Shown piece after piece: positions 1 through 6,960 of a DNA stretch of 64,000 nt. The DNA comes from Glycomyces harbinensis (GTDB lineage Bacteria > Actinomycetota > Actinomycetes > Mycobacteriales > Micromonosporaceae), in the NCBI RefSeq assembly GCF_900101745.1, contig NZ_FNAD01000019.1:62001-126000 (forward strand), in the 5' to 3' direction. The notes under the pieces were generated by a model that saw nothing but the letters and a program-made list of their open reading frames with translations, was not told the DNA's origin and ran no database searches. Numbering within the stretch: position 1 is the first letter of the stretch; the number at the start of each line of letters is the position of its first letter. The position numbers and the translations under genes were made by a program.

Positions 1-105
1 AGCACCGTAGAGCTCCAGCGCCTTCTCGACGGTCACCACGGCTCGGTCCACGCCCGCGCAATACCCGCGCGGCTTGGCCAACAACACTCGCTTCGGGTCT
101 GCCAC
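1..105 (-). CDS. ispH: 4-hydroxy-3-methylbut-2-enyl diphosphate reductase IspH, N-terminal fragment
   Basis: The first 35 codons on the minus strand begin [10 protein letters not shown] and continue with K-P-R-G-Y-C-A-G-V, the conserved N-terminus of IspH/LytB with the first iron-sulfur cysteine in GYCAGV. IspH makes IPP and DMAPP in the last step of the non-mevalonate isoprenoid pathway. The rest lies outside the window. The GTG at 105 is chosen because of the match and because a TACCAT -10 box (112-117, minus) ends six bases upstream, suggesting a leaderless mRNA. The gene is divergent from xseA, a common actinobacterial arrangement. Confidence 0.9.
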   Translation of the reverse strand, partial: MADPKRVLLAKPRGYCAGVDRAVVTVEKALELYGA

Positions 106-111
106 GCCTCG

Positions 112-155
112 ATGGTAACCGGCCGCCCGGTTTCGTCACACCCCACAGTTAGGCT
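112..155. promoter_or_regulatory. Divergent leaderless promoters of ispH and xseA
   Basis: On the minus strand TACCAT (112-117) is followed by six bases and the GTG of ispH at 105. On the plus strand TAGGCT (150-155) is followed by six bases and the GTG of xseA at 162. Both fit TANNNT -10 elements whose +1 would be the first base of the start codon. No Shine-Dalgarno sequence precedes either start. The -35 regions are weak by eye. Confidence 0.6.
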
Positions 156-161
156 GGCCAC

Positions 162-1475
162 GTGACCGACGAGGTGCGAAGCGGGACCGCGAAGCCCGCC
201 GCCGGGGCCGATGCGGGGGCCGGGGCCCGGCCGGCCACGGGACCGGGCGCTCCGATGAGCGCCGAGAACCCCTGGCCGCTGCGAGTGGTGTCCAAGAAGA
301 TCGGCGACTGGCTCGCGCGCCTGGGCGAGGTGTGGACGGAGGGGCAGATCACCGAGATCAGCCACCGCGGCCGCACCGTCTACCTGACGCTGCGCGACCC
401 GTCGGCCGAGATCTCGATGCGGGTCGTGGACTTCACCGGCGCGGTCGCCGCGTGCGATCCGCCGCTGCGCGACGGCGCGCAGGTCGTGATCCGCGCGCAG
501 GCGCAGTGGTGGGACAAGAACGGGTCGCTGTCGCTGCATGTGCGCGAGATCCGGCAGGTCGGCCTCGGCGAGCTGCTGGCGCGGCTGGAGCGGCTCAAGC
601 AGCTCCTGGCCGCCGAGGGCCTGTTCGCGGCCGAGCGCAAGAAGCCGCTGCCGTTCCTGCCCTACCGGATCGGCCTCATCACCGGGCGCGAGTCCGACGC
701 GATGCGCGACGTGCTCAAGAACGCCAAGGCCCGGCTGCCGTCCGCGGACTTCGCGGTCCGGGAGGTCGCCGTCCAGGGCCCGCGCGCGGTCGCGGAGGTG
801 TGCGCGGCGCTCGCCGAGCTCGATCGCGATCCCGACGTCGAGGTCATCGTCATCGCGCGCGGCGGCGGTTCGATGGAGGACCTGCTGCCGTTCTCCGACG
901 AGACGCTGTGCCGGGCGGTCGCCGAGGCGGCCACGCCCGTGATCTCCGCGATCGGGCACGAACCGGACACGCCGATCCTCGACTACGTGGCCGACTGGCG
1001 CGCCTCGACCCCCACGGAGGCCGGGAAGAAGGTCGTCCCCGACCTCGCTGAGGAGCAGCGCGGCCTGAACATCGCACGCACGCGGCTGCGACAGGCGTTG
1101 CATGTGAAGCTCGCCAAGGGGTCCGACGACCTCGCGGCGTTGCGGGCGCGCCCGGTGCTGGCCCGGCCCGAGACGATGCTCGAGGCGCGCGGCGAGGCCG
1201 TCGCGAACCTGGCGCACCGGATGCGCGCGCGGATGGGCTCGCGCCTGGAGCGGTCGATCGACGACCTGGAGCACCTGCGCGCGCGGCTGCGGGCGCTTTC
1301 GCCCCAGTCCACGCTCGACCGCGGGTACGCGATCGTCACCGACACCGAGTCGGGGGCGGTGCTGCGGGAGGCGGCCGACGCCGGAGAGGCCATCGAAGTG
1401 CGGCTCGCGGCGGGGTCGCTGCGGGCGGCCGTCGTGCAGACGGTCACGGAGACAAGGGAGGACGACGCGCAGTGA
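162..1475 (+). CDS. xseA: Exodeoxyribonuclease VII large subunit
   Basis: This 437-residue protein is the catalytic large subunit of exonuclease VII, which degrades single-stranded DNA to oligonucleotides in repair. The N-terminus has about 35 Ala/Pro-rich extra residues, then an OB-fold (about 36-135). Next comes the catalytic domain with RGGGS at 233-237 and the signature GHEPDTPILDYVADWRASTP from residue 265, in which the family's H/D residues are present. A helical C-terminal part follows, with the typical DRGYAIV near the end. The GTG start at 162 looks leaderless. The stop overlaps the xseB start by four bases (GTGA), so translation is probably coupled. Confidence 0.96.
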   Translation: MTDEVRSGTAKPAAGADAGAGARPATGPGAPMSAENPWPLRVVSKKIGDWLARLGEVWTEGQITEISHRGRTVYLTLRDPSAEISMRVVDFTGAVAACDPPLRDGAQVVIRAQAQWWDKNGSLSLHVREIRQVGLGELLARLERLKQLLAAEGLFAAERKKPLPFLPYRIGLITGRESDAMRDVLKNAKARLPSADFAVREVAVQGPRAVAEVCAALAELDRDPDVEVIVIARGGGSMEDLLPFSDETLCRAVAEAATPVISAIGHEPDTPILDYVADWRASTPTEAGKKVVPDLAEEQRGLNIARTRLRQALHVKLAKGSDDLAALRARPVLARPETMLEARGEAVANLAHRMRARMGSRLERSIDDLEHLRARLRALSPQSTLDRGYAIVTDTESGAVLREAADAGEAIEVRLAAGSLRAAVVQTVTETREDDAQ

Positions 1476-1681
1476 GCGACGAGCGGTTGACGTACGAGGA
1501 GGCCCGGGCCGAGCTGGTGGCCACGGTCGAGCGGCTGGAGGCGGGCGGCGCGACCTTGGAGGAGTCGCTGCAGCTCTGGGAGCGGGGCGAGGCCCTCGCC
1601 GACTTGTGCCAGTCGCATCTCGAAGGCGCACGCGAGCGCCTGAAGGCCCGCACCGAGCCGGACGCCGAAGACGAGGGCTGA
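1472..1681 (+). CDS. xseB: Exodeoxyribonuclease VII small subunit
   Basis: This 69-residue helical protein carries the family core L-T-Y-E-E-A-R-A-E-L, V-E-R-L-E-A-G and E-E-S-L-Q-L-W-E-R-G-E-A-L. The small subunit binds several copies to XseA and is needed for activity. It starts with GTG inside the end of xseA, and length and order match other actinobacteria. It is convergent with the following minus-strand gene, with 17 bases between the stops. Confidence 0.95.
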   Translation: MSDERLTYEEARAELVATVERLEAGGATLEESLQLWERGEALADLCQSHLEGARERLKARTEPDAEDEG

Positions 1682-1698
1682 ACCGGGCCGGGCGCGGC

Positions 1699-2424
1699 CT
1701 AGCCGTCGACGGCTTCGGCCACGCCTTCGGCGAGGTCGGGGAGTTCGTTGACGCCGTCGGGCTCGGCGGTCAGGACCACGGTGGCGCCGGCCAGTTCGGC
1801 CACCCAGGCCTCGCCGCTGCTCAACTCGTACGAGGCCCAGGAGACGCCGCCGGATTCGACGGGCGTTCCCGCGCCGGTCAGCTCCTCGTTGACGTCCTCG
1901 ATCGGACCCGTGGTCTGCGCCAGCTGGAGGCCGTCGCCTTCGGGCGAGTACCAGCCGGTCCGCAGGGTGACGAATTCGCCTTCGACCGCCAGGTCGGTCG
2001 AGATCGTCTGCCAGTCTTCGCCGAGCTGCGGCTCGATCACCGTCAGTCCGAGGCTGGCCGCGGTCGCGTAGTGCTCGGTCGTGTCGACCACGCTGACCTG
2101 CCGGTCCGAGGCGACCCAGTTCCAGCCGACGTAGAAGAGCCCGATCGGGATCAGCAGCACCGCCAGCGACAGCGCCATGTCGCGCATCCGCCGCTGCTTC
2201 GGACGCGAGGACTTCGCCGCCTCGGCCCGCGCCGCGGCGTCGCCGCCGGGGGCGTCGTCGGCGGTGCCGTTGCGGGCGCCGCCGGAAGTGCCGTCAGCGG
2301 TGCCGCGGGCAGTGCCGGGAGCGGCGTCGGGAGCGCTGCCCGGCGAACCGCCGGGTCCGCCGTCGACCTCGGGCGCAGTCTCGGCTGCGGTCCCGGCTTC
2401 GACCTTGACCTCTTCGGTGGACAT
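1699..2424 (-). CDS. DUF4245-family membrane-anchored protein
   Basis: This protein has 241 residues. The first ~80 are acidic and Gly/Ala/Pro-rich low-complexity sequence. A single transmembrane segment (roughly 95-115, around MALSLAVLLIPIGLFYVGW) follows a basic SSRPKQRRMRD patch. A ~125-residue extracellular domain contains Y-V-G-W-N-W and ends with E-L-P-D-L-A-E-G-V. This is the architecture of actinobacterial DUF4245 proteins, which commonly sit next to xseB. Function is unknown. I chose the ATG at 2424 because sequence upstream is non-conserved, and a weak CACGAT lies six bases upstream. Confidence 0.8.
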   Translation of the reverse strand: MSTEEVKVEAGTAAETAPEVDGGPGGSPGSAPDAAPGTARGTADGTSGGARNGTADDAPGGDAAARAEAAKSSRPKQRRMRDMALSLAVLLIPIGLFYVGWNWVASDRQVSVVDTTEHYATAASLGLTVIEPQLGEDWQTISTDLAVEGEFVTLRTGWYSPEGDGLQLAQTTGPIEDVNEELTGAGTPVESGGVSWASYELSSGEAWVAELAGATVVLTAEPDGVNELPDLAEGVAEAVDG

Positions 2425-2769
2425 GGAACCATCGTGAACGACCGCCCGCCCGCGCGGCGCACCGCCCCGCCCGGGCGTGGCCCAGCAGTCGCACCGGCCG
2501 CATCGTTGAGGCGGACGGCACCCCGGTTCGCCTGGTCCCCCAGGCGGCCCGGGAGTGCGCGCGTCCGCCCCTGGACCGGTCCGCCGGTCCGCGAACCGCA
2601 ACCGGACCCCGGCTCCCGCACCGGCCCTCTCGGCCGCACCGTTCGGCGCCAAGGCGTCGCGAACCCGGACGCGTCCCCCACCGAGGCGCGAATCCGACTT
2701 CCGGACCGTCCGGGCTCTGCAATACCCTCACCGCAGCGGCACTCGCGCCCGATCGGAAGGAGCCCCCCG
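2425..2769. other. Divergent intergenic region with a short palindrome
   Basis: This 345-base spacer separates the divergent DUF4245 and PfkB genes. It is very GC-rich and shows no credible gene. A 13-base palindrome, CCGGAC-C-GTCCGG, lies at 2701-2713, about 57 bases before the kinase start, and could be an operator. Nothing else stands out. Confidence 0.4.
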
Positions 2770-3666
2770 TTGATCCTCGTGGCAGGCGAGAACGTCATCG
2801 ACCTCGTCCCCGCCCCCGGCGGACAGCTCCGGCCCACCTGCGGCGGCGGACCCGCGAACACCGCGGCCTCCCTGGCCAGGCGCGGCGTCCCCACCGCGCT
2901 CATCGGCTCCGTCGGCGGCGACCACTTCGGGCGCCAGATCTGGCGCCGGCACATAGCGGCCGGCGTGCGCCGCGACTGGCTGCACCGCACCGACCTGCCC
3001 TCGACCCTGGCGCTCGCGGTCGTCGGCGAGGACGGCCGCGCCGACCACGACTACTGGACCAACGGCACCGCCGACTTCGCCTGGGAGGGCAGGGCCCTGC
3101 CCAAGCCCGACCCGGCCCGCGTCGACCTGGTCCACTTCGGTTCCCTCGCGGCCTACCTCGACCCTTCGGCCCGCGCGATCGAGCACTGGGTGAACCGCGC
3201 CCGCCGCGCCGTCCCGGTCTCCTTCGACCCCAACATCCGCCTCAGCGCCATGGGCGAGGCCGCGAAGGTCCGCGAACGCACCGAGCGCCTCATCGGCCTC
3301 GCGACCCTCGTGCGGGTCTCCGAGCGCGACCTGGCCCGGATCTACCCCGGCAGGGCGGTCGACGCGATCGCCCGCGAATGGCTCGGCGCCGGGCCCGAGC
3401 TGGTGGTCGTGACGCTCGGCGACGCCGGTTCGGTGGCCTTCCACCGCAACCACGTCACCGAGGCGGCCGCCCCGCAGGTCGACGTGGTCGACCGCATCGG
3501 CGCGGGCGACGCCTACACCTCCGGGCTCATCGGCTGGCTCACGTCCGCCGGCTGGATGCGCCTGGACCGCCTCGCGGCCTGGGGCAACCCGACCGTGGTC
3601 GGCGCGGCCCTGCGCTACGCGAGCCAGATCGCGGCCCAGGCGTGCACGGTCCCCGGCGCGCCCTGA
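2770..3666 (+). CDS. PfkB-family carbohydrate kinase
   Basis: This 298-residue ribokinase/PfkB-fold kinase is of the size and composition of fructokinases. The N-terminus has the substrate-binding G-G-G-P-A-N-T-A motif (about 25-32). The C-terminus has the signature D-V-V-D-R-I-G-A-G-D-A-Y, with the GAGD anion hole and catalytic Asp at about 244-247. It should phosphorylate a sugar with ATP. The substrate cannot be told; fructose is the usual guess for this subfamily. The TTG start at 2770 is supported by GGAAGGAG seven bases upstream. Confidence 0.85.
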   Translation: MILVAGENVIDLVPAPGGQLRPTCGGGPANTAASLARRGVPTALIGSVGGDHFGRQIWRRHIAAGVRRDWLHRTDLPSTLALAVVGEDGRADHDYWTNGTADFAWEGRALPKPDPARVDLVHFGSLAAYLDPSARAIEHWVNRARRAVPVSFDPNIRLSAMGEAAKVRERTERLIGLATLVRVSERDLARIYPGRAVDAIAREWLGAGPELVVVTLGDAGSVAFHRNHVTEAAAPQVDVVDRIGAGDAYTSGLIGWLTSAGWMRLDRLAAWGNPTVVGAALRYASQIAAQACTVPGAP

Positions 3667-3718
3667 CGCGGTCGTTCACTCGCCCGTAACTCGGACAAGG
3701 ACGGCATAGGATCATGTG

Positions 3719-4699
3719 GTGCCTGCTCCCGAATTGCGGATCTGCCTCGACGAGAGCGATCTCGACGCGGCGCTCCGGCTCGACGCCAAGCGCGGCCTGA
3801 CCTCGCACCCCAAGCACCTGCCCATGCGCCTGCACTACGACGGCCGCGGTTCGGCCATGTTCGGCGAGCTCACCCGCCAGCCCGAGTACTACCAGACCCG
3901 CAGCGAGCGCGCGATCCTCCGCGACAACGCCGCCTCGATCGCCGGCGCGCTCGGAGAGGCGCCGATCTCGGTGATCGAGCTGGGCGCGGGACGGGCCGAG
4001 AAGATCCGCCCGATCCTGGACGCGATCGCCGAGCAGGGCCGCCTGGACGCGTTCTGGCCCTTCGACGTCGCCGAGGGCGAGGTCCGGGACGTGCTGCTCG
4101 AACTCGCCACGGCCTACCCGGACGCCTACCTCGGCGGCATCGTCGGCGACTTCACCCGCCACCTCCAGCACCTGCCCGACCACCACGACACCCGCCTGGT
4201 CGCGTTCCTCGGCGGGACGTTCGGGAACTTCACCGGGATGGAGCGCAGCCAGTTCCTGCGCGATCTGCGGGAGGCGCTGCGGCCGGGCGACTGGTTCCTC
4301 CTCGGCGCCGACCTCGTCAAGGACCCCGAGGTCATCCTGGCCGCCTACAACGACGCCGCCGGGGTGACCGCCGAGTTCAACCGGAACGTCCTCTACGTCC
4401 TCAACCACCGCCTCGACGCCGACTTCCAGCCGGACAACTTCGAGCACATCGCCTTGTGGGACAACGACACCGCGACGATCGACATGCGGCTGCGCGCGAT
4501 GAAGCCGATGGCGGTGGACCTGTCGGCGCTGTCGCTGGACGTCAGTTTCAGCGTCGGGGAGGAGATCCACACGGGCATCTCCACCAAGTTCCACCGCGGC
4601 GAGCTGGAGAACCAGCTCCAGGCGACCGGGTTCGAGCCGGCGGCGTGCTGGACCGACGAGCGCGGTTACATGGGCGTGTTCCTCGCGCGGGCGCTGTGA
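3719..4699 (+). CDS. egtD: L-histidine N-alpha-methyltransferase EgtD-like
   Basis: This ~326-residue protein resembles EgtD, which trimethylates histidine to hercynine for ergothioneine synthesis. It shows R-L-H-Y-D-G-R-G-S-A-M-F, then E-Y-Y-Q-T-R-S-E-R, the SAM-binding I-E-L-G-A-G-R-A-E-K-I at about residue 87, L-G-G-T-F-G-N-F, and a C-terminal H-T-G-I-S-T-K-F. These are hallmarks of the DUF2260/EgtD family. TAGGAT at 3707-3712 puts a leaderless +1 at the GTG at 3719; a GTG at 3716 is the alternative. No egtA, egtB, egtC or egtE gene lies in the window, so the gene is an orphan here. Confidence 0.87.
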   Translation: MPAPELRICLDESDLDAALRLDAKRGLTSHPKHLPMRLHYDGRGSAMFGELTRQPEYYQTRSERAILRDNAASIAGALGEAPISVIELGAGRAEKIRPILDAIAEQGRLDAFWPFDVAEGEVRDVLLELATAYPDAYLGGIVGDFTRHLQHLPDHHDTRLVAFLGGTFGNFTGMERSQFLRDLREALRPGDWFLLGADLVKDPEVILAAYNDAAGVTAEFNRNVLYVLNHRLDADFQPDNFEHIALWDNDTATIDMRLRAMKPMAVDLSALSLDVSFSVGEEIHTGISTKFHRGELENQLQATGFEPAACWTDERGYMGVFLARAL

Positions 4700-4747
4700 G
4701 CGCGCGATCGCGCGTGCCCGCGCCGGGCGCCCACTAAGGTGGGCGTC

Positions 4748-5353
4748 ATGGGAGAGATCGTGCTCATCCGCCACGGCGAGACCACCTGGTCGGCTTCGGG
4801 GCAGCACACTTCGGTCACGGATCTGGAACTCACCGAGAACGGTGTGTCCCAGGCGAAGGCGCTGGCGCCGTTGCTCGCGGGACGCGAGTTCGCGGCGGTG
4901 TGGTCGAGTCCGCGCAAGCGGGCGCTGGTGACCGCCGACCTGGCCGGACTGGAGGTCACCGCGGTGATCCCGGATCTGGCCGAGTGGGCGTACGGCGACT
5001 ATGAGGGCCTGACGACCGAGGAGATCCAGGCCGACGCGCCGGGGTGGTCCCTGTGGACCGACGGGGGCCGGGGCGAGGGCGGCGAGACGGCCGAGGAGGT
5101 CGCGGCGCGGCTCGACCGGGCGCTGGTCGAGGCCGAGCCGCTCCTGGACCGCGGGGACGTGGCGTTCGTGGCGCACGGCCACAGCCTGCGGGTGGCGGCG
5201 GCGAGGTGGCTGGGCCGCCCGGCGAGGGACGGCCGCGAGTTCAAGATCGACACCGCGTCGATCGCGGCCCTGGGCTACGAGCACGGAGGCCACGCGATCA
5301 CCTTGTGGAACCTGACGCCGACGACCGCGAACCCGCCCGCGGCGACCGACTGA
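4748..5353 (+). CDS. Histidine phosphatase (phosphoglycerate mutase-like)
   Basis: The ~201-residue branch-1 histidine phosphatase opens with I-V-L-I-R-H-G-E-T-T-W, whose His is the phospho-acceptor. The second catalytic His lies in V-A-H-G-H-S-L-R-V. The middle S-S-P-R-K-R-A fits the family. It likely dephosphorylates a small phospho-metabolite; the substrate is unknown. I prefer the ATG at 4748 over the GTG at 4739 because TAAGGT ends seven bases before it. The A-A-G-G-T-G-G there could instead serve as a Shine-Dalgarno. Confidence 0.85.
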   Translation: MGEIVLIRHGETTWSASGQHTSVTDLELTENGVSQAKALAPLLAGREFAAVWSSPRKRALVTADLAGLEVTAVIPDLAEWAYGDYEGLTTEEIQADAPGWSLWTDGGRGEGGETAEEVAARLDRALVEAEPLLDRGDVAFVAHGHSLRVAAARWLGRPARDGREFKIDTASIAALGYEHGGHAITLWNLTPTTANPPAATD

Positions 5354-5548
5354 CGACCGATGCGTCCGCCTGGCGCGCAGCGCTTCGCGGATGCCATCCC
5401 TAACCCCCACCCACCCGGGGAAAGGTAGTCCCAGCTTCCCGCGGGGGTGCGACAAGAACCGCGCCCGAGCACCCTCGTGTCGCCCGCTCGCGTGACCGCA
5501 CGCGTCGACAACACACGTTCGCGCGCCGCGGCGCGGGCCCGGGCCGAC

Positions 5549-5574
5549 TACCCTGTGTAGAACCCCGAAGGAGG
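5549..5574 (+). promoter_or_regulatory. Promoter -10 and ribosome site for the 5579 gene
   Basis: TACCCT at 5549-5554 fits a TANNNT -10 element. AAGGAGG at 5568-5574 is a strong Shine-Dalgarno ending four bases before the ATG at 5579. The upstream 5354-5548 stretch is GC-rich with no credible ORF. Confidence 0.5.
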
Positions 5575-5578
5575 CCAC

Positions 5579-5941
5579 ATGGACCCGATGCTGCTCTCGA
5601 TCGCCACCGCCGCCGCCGGAACGCTCGCCGGGGAGGCCGCCAAGGGCGTCGTGGCCGCCGGCCGGTTCGTCAAGGAGCGCTTCAGCGGCGACGCGGGGCA
5701 GGAGCTCGTCCTCCTCCGCGCCGAGACCGGCAAGGTCCCGGCCGAGACCCTCGCGGCCGCCATCGAGCGGGCGTGCGCCGACGACCCCGAGTTCCGCCGC
5801 GAGTTGAGCGAACTCGCCGGCAGGCCGATCCAGGTCACCGACCAGGCCGGGCAGCAGGTCAAGTTCCAGAACAACTACTACGGCGCCGGCCCGACCAACG
5901 TCGTCCAGGCCGAGACGATCAACAACCTGCACCTCGACTGA
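5579..5941 (+). CDS. Small helical protein with C-terminal amyloid/RHIM-like motif
   Basis: This protein has 120 residues. Residues 1-85 look helical: an Ala-rich first segment, a K-x-V-V-A-A-G-R-F-V-K-E-R-F stretch, and an acidic helix ending D-P-E-F-R-R-E-L-S-E-L. The tail (about 93-120) is rich in Asn, Gln and Val, with F-Q-N-N-Y-Y-G, N-V-V-Q-A and I-N-N-L-H. Actinobacteria have many short proteins with this plan, whose tails resemble the amyloid signalling motifs found in NLR-type immune proteins. No STAND partner is adjacent. Function is unknown. The start is firm because of the strong Shine-Dalgarno. Confidence 0.72.
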   Translation: MDPMLLSIATAAAGTLAGEAAKGVVAAGRFVKERFSGDAGQELVLLRAETGKVPAETLAAAIERACADDPEFRRELSELAGRPIQVTDQAGQQVKFQNNYYGAGPTNVVQAETINNLHLD

Positions 5942-5983
5942 GCGGCCCCGGCGAGGCGCGGGCTCTGGTACGCTCCGTCACCC

Positions 5984-6688
5984 ATGAGCCCTCCCCTCCT
6001 GTTGATCCGGTCGCTGCTCGTCCGCGTTCCGCCGCGCGCGTGGCTGTGGGCGTTCCTCGCGGCCATCGCCGGCGACCTCGCCGCCATCGCCGCCGGATTC
6101 GACGAGGCCCGGTGGGTCACCAAGCCCGCGTTGACGCTCCTGCTCCTGGGCTATCTGATCGTCTCGGTCTCCCCCGGCCGCCGCCTGCCGCGCCTGCTCG
6201 GCGCGGGCCTCGTGCTCGCCTGCGCGGCCGACATCGCGCTGCTCGTGGAGGGCACGCCCGCGTTCCTGACGGGCATGGCGCTGTTCGGGCTCATGCAGAT
6301 CGCCTACATCGCGGTCTTCGCGAAGCTCGGCGCGCTCGAAACGCTGCGGCGGCGCTGGGTGGTCCCGGCCTGCTACCTGGCGTTCTGGTTGGGCGCCAAC
6401 GTGGTCCTGTGGCCGCGGCTGGAGGGGCTCGCGATCCCGGTCGCGGTGTACAGCCTCCTGCTGGTGTCGATGGGCGCGGCGGCGAGCGGCCTCGGCCTCG
6501 TGTCCGGGCTGGGCGGACTGCTGTTCGTGGTCTCGGACCTGGTCCTCGGCATGGGCGTGGCCGGCTTCGACCTCCCGGGCGAGGGCTTCGCGGTGATGAG
6601 CACGTACGCGGCGGCGCAGCTCCTCCTGGTCGTCGGCGCCGTCGCGAGACTCCAGGCGGCGCCCGTGGCGACTAGGGTCGAAGCATGA
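5984..6688 (+). CDS. Lysoplasmalogenase, YhhN family
   Basis: This 234-residue polytopic membrane protein has about eight hydrophobic segments. It carries TMEM86/YhhN features: T-K-P-A-L-T-L-L-L-L-G near residue 46, an acidic A-A-D-I-A-L-L near 80, and F-V-V-S-D-L-V-L-G late in the protein. Family members cleave the vinyl-ether bond of lysoplasmalogens. The ATG at 5984 follows TACGCT by nine bases. Its stop overlaps the next ATG by four bases. Confidence 0.83.
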   Translation: MSPPLLLIRSLLVRVPPRAWLWAFLAAIAGDLAAIAAGFDEARWVTKPALTLLLLGYLIVSVSPGRRLPRLLGAGLVLACAADIALLVEGTPAFLTGMALFGLMQIAYIAVFAKLGALETLRRRWVVPACYLAFWLGANVVLWPRLEGLAIPVAVYSLLLVSMGAAASGLGLVSGLGGLLFVVSDLVLGMGVAGFDLPGEGFAVMSTYAAAQLLLVVGAVARLQAAPVATRVEA

Positions 6689-6924
6689 AACGAGTCCTCT
6701 GGCTGCTCGCCTTCGTCGTCGGCGGCTACTTCATCGTGCGCGCCCTGATCGAGCCGTTCGTGATCGACTTCTCCGACCCGTCGAGCTACGAGGCCGACTG
6801 GGGCGGACCGAGCCTCTTCGGCGTCCTGCTCGTCCACATAGGACCAGGGGTGATCGCCGCGGCCCTCCTCGTCTGGATGGTCAGGAGAAGCGACCGCAAG
6901 CCCGGCGCGGCGCCGGAGGAATAG
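6685..6924 (+). CDS. Small two-TM membrane protein
   Basis: This 79-residue protein has hydrophobic segments at about 4-24 and 44-66, separated by an acidic loop (D-F-S-D-P-S-S-Y-E-A-D-W). It has a basic, Pro/Glu tail. The ATG overlaps the lysoplasmalogenase stop (ATGA), so the two are co-translated. I do not recognise a family. Confidence 0.68.
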   Translation: MKRVLWLLAFVVGGYFIVRALIEPFVIDFSDPSSYEADWGGPSLFGVLLVHIGPGVIAAALLVWMVRRSDRKPGAAPEE

Positions 6925-6927
6925 GCC

Positions 6928-6951
6928 GGGGCGGCCGCCGCCGACCGCCCC
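6928..6951. terminator. Hairpin between convergent genes
   Basis: GGGGCGG (6928-6934) pairs with CCGCCCC (6945-6951) across a 10-base loop. It lies between the plus-strand stop at 6924 and the minus-strand stop at 6961. There is no T-run. Confidence 0.4.
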
Positions 6952-6960
6952 GCACACCTG

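Noticed and set aside
33..1631. Long minus-strand open frame opposite xseA
   Set aside because: Composition is Arg/Ala/Pro-rich with no motif, while the plus strand encodes a clear XseA. Stop-poor antisense frames are expected at this GC content.
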